The translations under genes and the position numbers were made by a program. Below the pieces are notes generated by a model. It worked only from the letters and a program-made list of their open reading frames with translations. It made no database searches and was not told the DNA's origin. 64,000 nt of DNA from Flavobacterium hydrophilum (GTDB lineage Bacteria; Bacteroidota; Bacteroidia; Flavobacteriales; Flavobacteriaceae). The stretch is from assembly GCF_003202405.1 (NCBI RefSeq), contig NZ_QJHL01000003.1:310001-374000 (forward strand), given 5' to 3'. Numbering within the stretch: the stretch's first letter is position 1; each line of letters begins with the position of its first letter. Positions 43,901-51,682 of this stretch are shown in pieces.

Positions 43901-44500
43901 ATTGAGGCGATTTCTGATCTGGTAAAAGCAGAAGTAAACGTTAAAGAAGTGGAGCTTTTAGACGATGCTTCAGGTATTTTAGTGAAACAGATTAAGCCTA
44001 ATTTTAAGGCTCTAGGTCCACGTTTTGGAAAAGATATGGGGTTGATTTCTAAAGAGATACAAGGTTTTTCTGCTGAACAAATCAATCAGCTAGACAAGCA
44101 GGGCACGTTAGATATTGTTATTGCTGGAAATAATGTAACTTTATCTCTGGAAGACGTCGAAATAACATCGCAGGATATCGAAGGTTGGCTGGTTGCAAAT
44201 TCAAACGGAATAACAGTTGCGCTTGATATTACAATCTCCGAAGAGCTAAAGAACGAAGGTATCGCGAGAGAATTAGTAAACAGAATTCAGAATATCCGTA
44301 AAGATTCTGGATTTGAGGTTACCGATAAAATTAAAGTACAAATAAAAAGAAACGGTCTTTTAGAAGAAGCAGTTTCAAAAAATGAAGACTACATAAAGTC
44401 TGAAACATTAACAGATAGCTTGACTTTTGCTGATGCTTTAGAAAACGGCACAGAAATTGAGTTTGATGATATTAAAACAATGATATTAATTTCAAAATAA
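40979..44500 (+). CDS. ileS: isoleucyl-tRNA synthetase
   Basis: 1173 residues, of the long IleS form found in Bacteroidota. The class I signature is PPSANGLPGIHHVMARAIKD (HIGH-type) and NGQKMSKRLGNATDP (KMSKR). The editing domain (about 240-480) contains the WTTTPWTLPSNTAL block and GTGIVHTAPTFGADDA with the Asp that guards against valine. The anticodon-binding region includes NLSNWYVRLCRRRFW. Between PEVPPMLV and LVPLVDLQGKF the protein has an extra stretch of about 30 polar residues (about 391-422), which I do not expect in relatives, in a part of the gene that is visibly richer in A and T. Essential enzyme, so the insertion must be tolerated. Followed after 9 bp by the DksA-like gene. Confidence 0.95.
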   Translation: MSTKFTEYKGLDLPTVASEVLDFWKKENIFEKSVTTREGAEPYVFFEGPPSANGLPGIHHVMARAIKDIFCRYKTQKGFQVKRKAGWDTHGLPVELGTEKELGITKEDIGKTISIEEYNEACKKTVMRYTDVWNDLTEKMGYWVDMEDPYVTYKPKYMESVWWLLKQIYDKGLLYKGYTIQPYSPKAGTGLSSHEVNQPGAYRDVTDTTIVAQFKTSLKEEKIIKAFNLGSAPTDEAYFLAWTTTPWTLPSNTALTVGPKIDYVLIFTYNQYTFLPMMVILAKKLVAKQFSGKYFEVEELVETASYNKNDKKIPYNIISECKGADLVDIRYEQLLNWAQPYENPENAFRVILGDFVTTEDGTGIVHTAPTFGADDAKVAKEAKPEVPPMLVNSFHNLIDSNNPNKENNIVKEDEDYFANSSFETKYQILVPLVDLQGKFIDIDTVPEKFRGMYVKNEYYDAGEAPERSADVEIAIQLKEENKAFKVEKYVHSYPHSWRTDEPLLYYPLDSWFIKVTDVKDRMFDLNETINWKPKSTGEGRFGNWLKNANDWNLSRSRYWGIPLPIWRTEDKKEEVLIGSVEELYNAIEKSIEAGFQKENPFKGFEIGNMSESNYNLIDLHKNVVDEITLVSASGKPMKRESDLIDVWFDSGAMPYAQWHYPFENKDKIDENKDFPANFIAEGVDQTRGWFYTLHAIGTLVFDKVAYKNVVSNGLVLDKNGQKMSKRLGNATDPFETIAEYGPDATRWYMISNANPWDNLKFDIEGIAEVRRKFFGTLYNTYSFFSLYANIDGFKYAEAEIPLNERPEIDQWIISELHTLIKFVDECYEDYEPTKATRAISDFVQENLSNWYVRLCRRRFWKGEYAKDKIAAYQTLYTCLLTISKLSAPVAPFFMDKLYRDLTESTGTEDFASVHLAEFPKFVENFVNKTLESKMQKAQTISSLVLSLRKKEMIKVRQPLQKVMIPVLDDNQRAEIEAISDLVKAEVNVKEVELLDDASGILVKQIKPNFKALGPRFGKDMGLISKEIQGFSAEQINQLDKQGTLDIVIAGNNVTLSLEDVEITSQDIEGWLVANSNGITVALDITISEELKNEGIARELVNRIQNIRKDSGFEVTDKIKVQIKRNGLLEEAVSKNEDYIKSETLTDSLTFADALENGTEIEFDDIKTMILISK

Positions 44501-44509
44501 TATAGTACC

Positions 44510-44890
44510 ATGATAGATGAAATTACAAGATACTCAGACGCTGATTTAGCGGAGTTCAAAGAAATAATCCAGGCAAAAATTAAAAAAGCACAAGAAGATC
44601 TTGATTTGATCAAAAGTGCCTATATGAACGATTTGAATAATGGAACAGATGATACTTCTCCAACTTTCAAAGCTTTTGAAGAAGGAAGTGAAACAATGTC
44701 TAAAGAAGCAAACTCTCAATTGGCTATAAGACAAGAGAAGTTTATTCGTGACTTAAAAAACGCACTATTCCGTGTTGAAAATAAAACATATGGTATTTGC
44801 AAAGTAACGGGTAAATTAATCGGCAAAGAAAGGCTTAAAATCGTTCCTCATGCAACAATGAGTATCGAAGCTAAAAACTTGCAACGATAA
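44510..44890 (+). CDS. DksA/TraR-like protein with a lost zinc finger
   Basis: 126 residues. An N-terminal helical hairpin (ADLAEFKEIIQAKIKKAQEDLDLIKSAYMN) carries the coiled-coil region, and the C-terminus YGICKVTGKLIGKERLKIVPHATMSIEAK matches the DksA/TraR zinc-finger segment, except that only one of the four cysteines remains. DksA proteins bind RNA polymerase in its secondary channel together with ppGpp; Bacteroidota copies lacking the zinc ligands are common. It starts 9 bp after ileS, so it is in the same operon, and lspA normally follows this pair in flavobacteria, which here lies 1.5 kb further on. Confidence 0.88.
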   Translation: MIDEITRYSDADLAEFKEIIQAKIKKAQEDLDLIKSAYMNDLNNGTDDTSPTFKAFEEGSETMSKEANSQLAIRQEKFIRDLKNALFRVENKTYGICKVTGKLIGKERLKIVPHATMSIEAKNLQR

Positions 44891-44915
44891 TATCACCTTG
44901 AAATATATATAAATC

Positions 44916-44942
44916 AACGCTCCATTTAGGGGCGTTTTTTTT
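44916..44942 (+). terminator. terminator after the DksA-like gene
   Basis: Stem AACGCTCC / GGGGCGTT with one G-T pair, loop ATTTA, then eight T. A closely similar hairpin occurs at 46339-46364. Confidence 0.85.
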
Positions 44943-45092
44943 GTTTAATGTTTGGCTGTAGCTGACTTTAGGAGGGATGTTTGCATTTGAAGGAAATTGT
45001 TTGCAAATTTTCAAAATAAGCTAAATTTAAAAGTGTAATTTTGTAAGAATAGAAAAGATAAACTGGTTGTAAGTTTAAAAAGAATCGAATAT

Positions 45093-45124
45093 AAAAAAAC
45101 CGCCCTGGTTATAGTGGCGGTTTT
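45093..45124 (-). terminator. terminator of the roadblock gene
   Basis: Perfect 9-bp stem AAAACCGCC / GGCGGTTTT with an 11-nt loop. On the minus strand the stem is followed by T residues; it lies 9 bp beyond the roadblock stop. Confidence 0.85.
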
Positions 45125-45132
45125 AAAGTATA

Positions 45133-45513
45133 TTATGCTAGATTTTTTTCTAATTCTGATTTGTGCTTTTTTAAAATTGCTCTCGTCATTCCTAAATTTG
45201 CTTTGGTTGCATCGGCAGCAAGATAAATCATGAACTTTTTGTTGGGAGAAATGTCGATAATGTGAATTTGATTTGTAAGTGTAATCAAAATATCTTCAAT
45301 ATCCTGGTTTAATCCTAAGGCTTTTACAGCATTCAATTTGGCTTTTACTACTTCAAGGTTATAAGCTGCTGCCAATTCAGGATCAAAAGCGGGATTAACG
45401 GTTAAGTTTCCAAAGCTTAATCCGGATTCAATTTCTGTTACAGCTACTGCTATAAAGCCATTTACGTTGGCTTTCATTTCATTTAAAAACACATTTAAAA
45501 AGTCGTTACTCAT
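45133..45513 (-). CDS. roadblock/LC7-domain-like protein
   Basis: 126 residues, one small alpha/beta domain: VNGFIAVAVTEIESGLSFGNLT, AAAYNLEVVKAKLNAVKALGL, EDILITLTNQIHIIDISPNKKFMIYLAADATKANLGMTRAIL. This is the roadblock/LC7 pattern, which in bacteria is usually linked to small Ras-like GTPases (MglA/MglB) or other regulators. No GTPase gene is in this window. A decayed second roadblock-like gene lies directly upstream on the same strand, so the two once formed a pair. The gene is bounded by a clear terminator. Confidence 0.8.
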   Translation of the reverse strand: MSNDFLNVFLNEMKANVNGFIAVAVTEIESGLSFGNLTVNPAFDPELAAAYNLEVVKAKLNAVKALGLNQDIEDILITLTNQIHIIDISPNKKFMIYLAADATKANLGMTRAILKKHKSELEKNLA

Positions 45514-45545
45514 AATTAGTTGGTTTAATAGTTGATAGATTTATG

Positions 45546-45889
45546 TTATTTTAATAAGGTGTTTTTGCTAAGTTCATCTGCTTTCCGCATTAATAATCCA
45601 AGATTGCTTCCTTCTTTTGGAAAGGCAATTATAAAATTTGAACTGTTTATTTCGTTTCCTGTAACAACTCCATCAGTGGTTTTAAAAACAATTGTTTAAG
45701 AGAGCCTTTTTTTAAATTCGACAGAATTTATCACTCATAGATAAAATTGTAGCACTCATATAAGCAACGCTGTCTCCGTAATTTATATGCCGTGATGCGA
45801 TTAATTTACCTTTTTCATCTAAGACTAAGGCTGATGTAGATTTAGTAGTAACTAAAAAAATCATTTAGTGCAGTGGTGATCTTATTCAT
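45546..45889 (-). pseudogene. decayed roadblock/LC7-like gene
   Basis: The minus strand from an ATG at 45889 reads MNKITTALNDFF, then after a frame change TTKSTSALVLDEKGKLIASRHINYGDSVAYMSATILSMSDKF, then a stop, and after one or more further changes IVFKTTDGVVTGNEINSSN followed by FIIAFPKEGSNLGLLMRKAD and ELSKNTLLK to a stop at 45546. The pieces line up as one protein of about 113 residues of the same class as the neighbour at 45133, so this is a relic with at least two frame disruptions. No single long frame exists here, so it would be missed by simple gene finding. Its stop lies 32 bp from the start of the intact roadblock gene. Confidence 0.75.
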
Positions 45890-46338
45890 GAATTTGTAGG
45901 ATTTGGAAATGTTGTTAAAATTATTTTATTTTCGCCATTTATTTTTAAATATTTTAATTTTTTAGGTAAACAAGTGTTAATTTTTATTAACAAATATAAA
46001 TTAAATTATGTATCATCGTACCGTGAATTGTTAATAATTTTAATTTCTTACTGTAAAAAACTTACATAGTTGATAAGGCGCTGAAATTCAAATAGGTGGG
46101 GTCATGTATGAAAGCAGAGTTATACAGTTTGAAAAATTGCGAATTAAATTAAAGTCTCAAATTGAGAAAGATGCCGCAAAAAAAAGTTAAGCCTGAAAAA
46201 GGGAGAAAAAGGATTGCTTAAATTTATCTCTGACTTTTTTGCTGATAGCCACAAATGAGATCCTAAAACAAATAATAAACAGAACTTATAATCTGCTTAA
46301 CGATAACTTCCGGTAAATAGTTTTATTACAAAAGAATT
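45890..46338. other. gene-free spacer before lspA
   Basis: About 450 bp with no gene I can support. The first 180 bp is very AT-rich and holds TTTATTTTTAAATATTT-like runs. A 28-codon frame (46104-46190, MYESRVIQFEKLRIKLKSQ and on) has a codon pattern that could be a remnant of something larger but shows no recognisable domain. The rest shows stops in all frames. It may be the decayed edge of the roadblock insertion. Confidence 0.5.
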
Positions 46339-46364
46339 AACGCTCCATAAGGAGCATTTTTTTT
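46339..46364 (+). terminator. terminator-like hairpin upstream of lspA
   Basis: GCTCC-ATAA-GGAGC followed by a run of eight or more T (A between), preceded by TTAAC. No gene ends here, yet the sequence is nearly the same as the terminator at 44916-44942 (shared AACGCTCCAT and TTTTTTTTG), so it may be a duplicate of the dksA terminator left at the far edge of an inserted segment. Confidence 0.6.
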
Positions 46365-46403
46365 GATTTAATTGTTACTTTTGCCAACATTAAAATTCAT
46401 AAC

Positions 46404-47003
46404 ATGTCATTAAGAAAAGCGTATCTCCTCATATTTATAATATTATTGATCGATCAGGTTTCTAAAATCTATGTAAAAACAAACTTTATTTTAGGTGAAG
46501 AGGTGACAGTTTTTAATTGGTTTAAAATTCATTTTATAGAAAATGAAGGAATGGCATGGGGGACTAAAATACCTGGAGAGTATGGGAAATTAATTCTAAC
46601 TGTTTTTAGAATATTTGCCGTTTTTGGAATTGGATATTGGTTATACGATTCTGTAAAAAAACATGCGTCTTCTTATTTAGTTGTAGCAATTGCACTTATT
46701 TTTGCCGGTGCTGCGGGGAATATTCTGGATTCTGTTTTTTATGGAGTTATCTTTGATGGAAGTTATAATAATTTAGCGACTCCTTTTTCACCTGAGCCTT
46801 ATGGAACCTGGTTTCATGGTTTAGTGGTAGATATGTTTTATTTTCCTATCTGGAAAGGGGATTTGCCTGCATGGATACCTTTTTTTGGTGGAAAACGATT
46901 TGAATTTTTTAATGCTATTTTTAATGTTGCTGACGTAGCCATTTCTACTGGGGTTGGAATTTTGCTTGTCTTTAATAAAAGAGCTTTTCCAAAAACGACA
47001 TAA
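46404..47003 (+). CDS. lspA: lipoprotein signal peptidase (prolipoprotein signal peptidase II)
   Basis: 199 residues, slightly longer than proteobacterial LspA, as is usual in Bacteroidota. Four membrane segments are visible (AYLLIFIILLIDQVSK, LILTVFRIFAVFGIGYWL, YLVVAIALIFAGAAGNILDSV, AIFNVADVAISTGVGILLVF). The two catalytic aspartates lie in GAAGNILDSVFYG and FNVADVAIS, and the ENEGMAWG motif is present. It cleaves signal peptides of lipoproteins in the inner membrane. A TACTTTTG box at 46376-46383 is a possible -7 element, but no good TTG lies at the right distance. Confidence 0.94.
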   Translation: MSLRKAYLLIFIILLIDQVSKIYVKTNFILGEEVTVFNWFKIHFIENEGMAWGTKIPGEYGKLILTVFRIFAVFGIGYWLYDSVKKHASSYLVVAIALIFAGAAGNILDSVFYGVIFDGSYNNLATPFSPEPYGTWFHGLVVDMFYFPIWKGDLPAWIPFFGGKRFEFFNAIFNVADVAISTGVGILLVFNKRAFPKTT

Positions 47004-47034
47004 TTTAAGGTATTTTAAAATATCCATATACAAG

Positions 47035-47095
47035 TTCCAAATTCCAATGTTTGATGCGTTTTATTGTATTCAGGTATTGGAATTTGGAATTTTTG
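47035..47095 (+). repeat. iterated-word hairpin after lspA
   Basis: Perfect 14-bp inverted repeat TTCCAAATTCCAAT / ATTGGAATTTGGAA with a 27-nt loop and five T after it. Each arm is made of the word TTCCAAA repeated. It can act as terminator for lspA and lies about 50 bp before the AddA-like start. Confidence 0.75.
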
Positions 47096-47144
47096 CAATA
47101 TTGGGGTTTTATGTGCTATTTTTACAATGCAAATACCTAAAATT

Positions 47145-50100
47145 ATGCAAAACCCGTCTTTTTCAATTTATGATGCTTCTGCAGGTTCTGGAAAAACCTA
47201 TACTTTGGTTAAGGAATATCTCAAGATTATTCTTTCTTCACCTAAAAATGATGCTTATCGAAATATTCTTGCGATAACTTTTACTAACAAAGCAGTTCAT
47301 GAAATGAAAAGCCGGATTGTTGGGAGTTTGTCAGAATTTACCAAAGACGACCCTTCTGCGAAAGCTATTGATTTGATGGAAGATTTATCCCGCGAAACAG
47401 GACTTTCTGTAATTAAAATCAAAACAAAATCTCAGAATATTATCAAGCATCTTATTCATAATTATGCTGCTTTTGATATTTCTACCATTGATAAATTTAC
47501 CCATAAAGTAATCAGGGCTTTTGCACATGATCTGAATTTACCTATGACTTTTGAGGTAACTTTGGATACCGAAAATTTATTGATAGAAGCTGTAGATGCT
47601 ATTATTGCGCAAGCAGGTCAGGACGAAACGCTGACTAAGTTACTGATTGATTTTACGATGGAAAAGACTGATGAGGATAAAAGTTGGGATGTCTCACGTG
47701 AAATTCTGGAAACAGGGAGATTGGTTTTGAATGAAAATAACCGGAATGAGATTTTGCATTTTCATGATAAATCAATTGAAGAATTTGTTGCCATTAAAAA
47801 GAAGATGTCAGTTTTATGTGCTGATTTAGAAAAAGAAAATGCTGAATTTGCATTACAAGCACTGTTGCTGATTGATAAAAACGGAATTGATTTAAAATCA
47901 TTTTCAAGAGGGACTTTTCCAAATCATTTAGAGAATATCCGCGACGGAAAATTCAACACGAGAAATAAAACTTTTCACGAATTTGATGATATTGCCATTA
48001 ATAAAACGGCAAAAGACAAAGCGCTGATTGAAAATATTATTCCTGACCTCCTCCAGATTTTAGTAAAAGTTTATAAAAATTTCGAGAAGAGAGATTTTTA
48101 CAAAGCGTTTCTAAAAAATATAACACCGCTTTCTTTGCTAAATACAGTTAGCAATGAACTGGTCAAAATTCAATCCGAGCAAAATATTTTATCAATTTCA
48201 GAATTCAATGCGATTATTCACCGCGAAATTCAAAATCAGCCTGCACCATTTATTTATGAACGTTTGGGAGAGCGATATCGCCACTTTTTTATAGATGAAT
48301 TTCAGGATACTTCGGAGATGCAATGGCAAAATTTGATTCCGCTAATTGATAATGCGCTTTCTGGGCAGGATGATTTTGGTAATAAAGGAACTTTGATGAT
48401 TGTTGGAGACCCAAAACAGTCCATTTATCGTTGGCGGGGAGGAAAAGCGGAACAATTTATTGAGTTAAGTAAAGATGTAAATCCGTTTAATAACCCCGAT
48501 AAATTAATTAAACATTTAGATACTAACTATAGAAGTTATAGCGAGGTAATTGATTTTAATAATGCCTTTTTTAAATTAATTTCAACTGAATTCTCAAATG
48601 AAGATTATAAAAATTTATACGAGAATCATAGTTTTCAAAATACAAACTCTAAAAAAGGAGGGTATGTCAATATTTCATTTCTTCCTCTAATTGAAAAAAA
48701 TGATTTTGCTGATGAAGAAGAAGTGACAGAGAAGTTGGATTTATATGTTCTGGCAACTCTAAATACAATTCAGAAAGTTATCCGTGGAGGTTTTGAATAT
48801 AAAGACATTGTAATTTTGACTCGTAAAAGAGGTCAGGGAGTCGCTATTGCAAATTATTTGACTGAACAAAGTATCCCGCTTTTATCATCAGAAACGTTAA
48901 TGATTCAAAACGCTACTGAAGTCAGGCTGATTATTCATTTGCTAAAGTATCTGAACAATAGTGTAGACTTGGAAGCTAAAGCAAATTTCCTGCATTTTTT
49001 AGCAAACGCTAAAGAGATAGAAATGCCAATTCATGATTTCATTGCAGAAGGAATGAATCAGAAACTTGAAAATGATTTTGAAAAGTGGCTTTTAGCTTTT
49101 GATGTCTCTCTTTCTTTTGAGAATATCCGAAAAAAATCACTTTATGAAGCTGTAGAAATTATTATATCTAAGTTTGTTCTTCCTTTTGAAGGAAATGCTT
49201 ATGTGCAATATTTTCTTGATATTGTTCTGGAACGCGATATTCGTAATCAGGCAGGAATGGCTGATTTTTTAAATTATTGGGAGAAAAACTCAGAGAAATT
49301 CAGTATTCCGTCTCCCGAAGGAAATAATGCAGTCCGGATTATGACAATTCATAAATCGAAAGGTCTGGAATTTCCAGTTGTAATTATGCCTTTTGCTGAA
49401 GAAGATTATAACAGGAAGCCAAAAGATAAATTGTGGCTGGATACAGAAGATGAAGATTTGGGTGTGCCAAAAGCTTTAATTGATAATAGCAGCAGTGTTG
49501 AAAGTTTTGGTGAAAGTGCATCTGTGGTTTTTAATTTGAAAAAGCAAGAGGAGTTATTGGATAATATTAATGTTTTGTATGTTGCATTGACACGGGCTGA
49601 AGAACAATTATATGTTATTTCTCAGTCATTAAAAGAAAGAAAAGACGGGGAGTTTCCAAATAATATGGCTTCTTTTTTTATTAAATATTTGATGAATAAA
49701 GGAGTTTATGATTCTGAGAAATTAGAATATGAATTTGGAAATTCAAAAAAACTTTCTCCTTCAGGAAAAACATTAGATTCTTTAAAAACAATTCCGGTAG
49801 TTTCAGAGGTGTTAAATTTAAAAAATATTAAAATTGCTCAACGTGAAGCTTTAATGTGGGGTACACATCAGCAGGAGGCAATTTCATATGGAAATATTGT
49901 GCATGAAATTTTAGCTTTTGTAAAAGATAAATCAGATATTGATTTGGCGATTACAAAAGCAATCGAGAACGGATTGATAACATATAGTCAAAAAGAAATT
50001 GTTTTTAAAACACTTCAGGAAATTGTAAATCATCCTGAAATAAGCATTTGTTTTGATGGTGAAAATACTGTTTTAAATGAGCAGACAATTGTTCAGAAAC

Positions 50101-50303
50101 AAGGTAAAACCTTAAAACCCGACAGAGTTGTATTGACCAGGAATATGGAAGCTTATTTGCTGGATTATAAAACTGGTGTCAAAAATCCTAAATATATGCA
50201 TCAAATTCAGGAATATCAAAATGCGGTTGAAGATTTAGGGTACAAAGTGTTAAAAAGGGCCTTGGTGTATATAGGTACCGAAATTGATGTGGTAAATTTG
50301 TGA
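47145..50303 (+). CDS. UvrD-type helicase-nuclease, AddA-like subunit
   Basis: 1052 residues from the ATG at 47145 (MQNPSFSIYDASAGSGKT); an ATG at 47127 would add six residues. Superfamily 1 helicase motifs: Walker A DASAGSGKTYTLV, Ia FTNKAVHEMKSRI, Walker B HFFIDEFQDTSEMQW, motif III GDPKQSIYRWRGGKAEQF, motif IV-V MTIHKSKGLEFPVVIMPFAEED and VLYVALTRAEEQLYV. The C-terminus is a PD-(D/E)XK nuclease (YGNIVHEILAFV, then AYLLDYKTGVK). This is the AddA layout; with the AddB-like gene at 53208 it should process double-strand breaks for RecA loading. The region before the start contains the lspA hairpin. Confidence 0.9.
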   Translation: MQNPSFSIYDASAGSGKTYTLVKEYLKIILSSPKNDAYRNILAITFTNKAVHEMKSRIVGSLSEFTKDDPSAKAIDLMEDLSRETGLSVIKIKTKSQNIIKHLIHNYAAFDISTIDKFTHKVIRAFAHDLNLPMTFEVTLDTENLLIEAVDAIIAQAGQDETLTKLLIDFTMEKTDEDKSWDVSREILETGRLVLNENNRNEILHFHDKSIEEFVAIKKKMSVLCADLEKENAEFALQALLLIDKNGIDLKSFSRGTFPNHLENIRDGKFNTRNKTFHEFDDIAINKTAKDKALIENIIPDLLQILVKVYKNFEKRDFYKAFLKNITPLSLLNTVSNELVKIQSEQNILSISEFNAIIHREIQNQPAPFIYERLGERYRHFFIDEFQDTSEMQWQNLIPLIDNALSGQDDFGNKGTLMIVGDPKQSIYRWRGGKAEQFIELSKDVNPFNNPDKLIKHLDTNYRSYSEVIDFNNAFFKLISTEFSNEDYKNLYENHSFQNTNSKKGGYVNISFLPLIEKNDFADEEEVTEKLDLYVLATLNTIQKVIRGGFEYKDIVILTRKRGQGVAIANYLTEQSIPLLSSETLMIQNATEVRLIIHLLKYLNNSVDLEAKANFLHFLANAKEIEMPIHDFIAEGMNQKLENDFEKWLLAFDVSLSFENIRKKSLYEAVEIIISKFVLPFEGNAYVQYFLDIVLERDIRNQAGMADFLNYWEKNSEKFSIPSPEGNNAVRIMTIHKSKGLEFPVVIMPFAEEDYNRKPKDKLWLDTEDEDLGVPKALIDNSSSVESFGESASVVFNLKKQEELLDNINVLYVALTRAEEQLYVISQSLKERKDGEFPNNMASFFIKYLMNKGVYDSEKLEYEFGNSKKLSPSGKTLDSLKTIPVVSEVLNLKNIKIAQREALMWGTHQQEAISYGNIVHEILAFVKDKSDIDLAITKAIENGLITYSQKEIVFKTLQEIVNHPEISICFDGENTVLNEQTIVQKQGKTLKPDRVVLTRNMEAYLLDYKTGVKNPKYMHQIQEYQNAVEDLGYKVLKRALVYIGTEIDVVNL

Positions 50304-50376
50304 TAAAATTAATCAGATGTTAAAAGGTTAAATGAGTTCTTAACTCGTTAATTTTTAACATATTAAAATCATAAAA

Positions 50377-51570
50377 ATGTACGGAAAAATTAAAGAGCAT
50401 CTGCAAAGTGAGTTGCAGACGATTGAAGAAAACGGGATTTTTAAAAAAGAACGTATTATAACTTCAGCCCAGGATGCTGAGATCACTATTTCTACTGGGG
50501 AAAAGGTTTTGAATTTTTGTGCTAATAATTATTTAGGACTTTCCTCGCATCCGGAAGTTGTTCAGGCAGCAAAAGATGCAATGGATACACATGGTTTTGG
50601 AATGTCGTCAGTTCGTTTTATTTGCGGTACTCAGGACATTCATAAAACATTAGAGAAAAAAATCGCTGAATTTTATGGTACAGAAGATACTATTCTTTAT
50701 GCGGCTGCATTTGATGCTAATGGTGGTGTTTTTGAACCATTGTTAAGTGAAAATGATGCTATAATTTCAGATAGTTTAAATCATGCATCTATTATCGATG
50801 GTGTTCGTTTGTGCAAAGCCGCTCGTTATCGTTATGAAAATAGTAATATGGAGGATTTAGAGCAGCAGTTAATCAAAGCTAATGAGGCAGGTGCGCGTTT
50901 TAAATTGATTGTTACAGATGGCGTCTTTTCAATGGATGGTCTTGTAGCTCCGTTGGATAAAATTTGTGATTTGGCTGATAAATACGATGCAATGGTAATG
51001 GTGGATGAATGTCATGCCGCCGGATTTATTGGAGCAACAGGAAAAGGAACGCTTGAAGCAAAAGGGGTTATGGGAAGGGTTGATATTATAACCGGAACAC
51101 TTGGTAAGGCTCTCGGGGGTGCAATGGGAGGATATACTACTGCTAAAAAAGAAATCATTGAATTACTTCGTCAGCGTTCACGCCCTTATTTGTTTTCAAA
51201 CTCTTTAGCACCTGCAATTGTTGGCGCTTCTATTAAAGTTTTTGAGCTTTTAGAAAAAGATACTTCTTTGAGGGATAAATTAGAATGGAACACTAATTAT
51301 TTTAAAGAAGGAATGAAAAAAGCTGGTTTTGATATTATAGACGGAGATTCTGCAATTGTACCCGTTATGTTGTATGATGCAAAATTATCTCAAACTATGG
51401 CCAATGAACTTCTTAAAAAAGGAATTTATGTAATTGGTTTCTTTTTTCCTGTAGTTCCTAAGGAAAAAGCCAGAATTAGGGTGCAATTATCTGCAGCACA
51501 TTCGAAAGAACATTTAGATAAGGCAATCAATGCTTTTGTGTTAGTTGGGCAAATGTTAAAAGTTATATAA
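50377..51570 (+). CDS. kbl: glycine C-acetyltransferase (2-amino-3-ketobutyrate CoA ligase)
   Basis: 397 residues. An alpha-oxoamine synthase with [76 protein letters not shown] and the PLP lysine in [37 protein letters not shown] and [21 protein letters not shown] close the domain. It converts 2-amino-3-oxobutyrate and CoA to glycine and acetyl-CoA, the second step of threonine breakdown. Threonine dehydrogenase is not in the window. It lies between the AddA-like and ompA genes with 73 and 112 bp gaps and no shared function. Confidence 0.94.
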   Translation: MYGKIKEHLQSELQTIEENGIFKKERIITSAQDAEITISTGEKVLNFCANNYLGLSSHPEVVQAAKDAMDTHGFGMSSVRFICGTQDIHKTLEKKIAEFYGTEDTILYAAAFDANGGVFEPLLSENDAIISDSLNHASIIDGVRLCKAARYRYENSNMEDLEQQLIKANEAGARFKLIVTDGVFSMDGLVAPLDKICDLADKYDAMVMVDECHAAGFIGATGKGTLEAKGVMGRVDIITGTLGKALGGAMGGYTTAKKEIIELLRQRSRPYLFSNSLAPAIVGASIKVFELLEKDTSLRDKLEWNTNYFKEGMKKAGFDIIDGDSAIVPVMLYDAKLSQTMANELLKKGIYVIGFFFPVVPKEKARIRVQLSAAHSKEHLDKAINAFVLVGQMLKVI

Positions 51571-51615
51571 TTACCATTTAATGCAATTTTTGTAGGTTTT
51601 TTTTAACATAACATT

Positions 51616-51645
51616 TTGTATTTAAAAAATTAGGTGTTACTTTTG
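51616..51645 (+). promoter_or_regulatory. strong Bacteroidota-type promoter of the ompA-like gene
   Basis: TTG at 51616-51618, 19 bp, then TACTTTTG at 51638-51645: a full match to TTG-N19-TAnnTTTG. The start codon follows after 37 bp. Confidence 0.8.
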
Positions 51646-51682
51646 TCTGTAATTAACTAAATTGTAATTAAAAAAAATAAGT

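Noticed and set aside
46104..46190. 28-codon frame with plausible codon use before lspA
   Set aside because: Too short, no domain and no upstream signal; kept only as a possible remnant.
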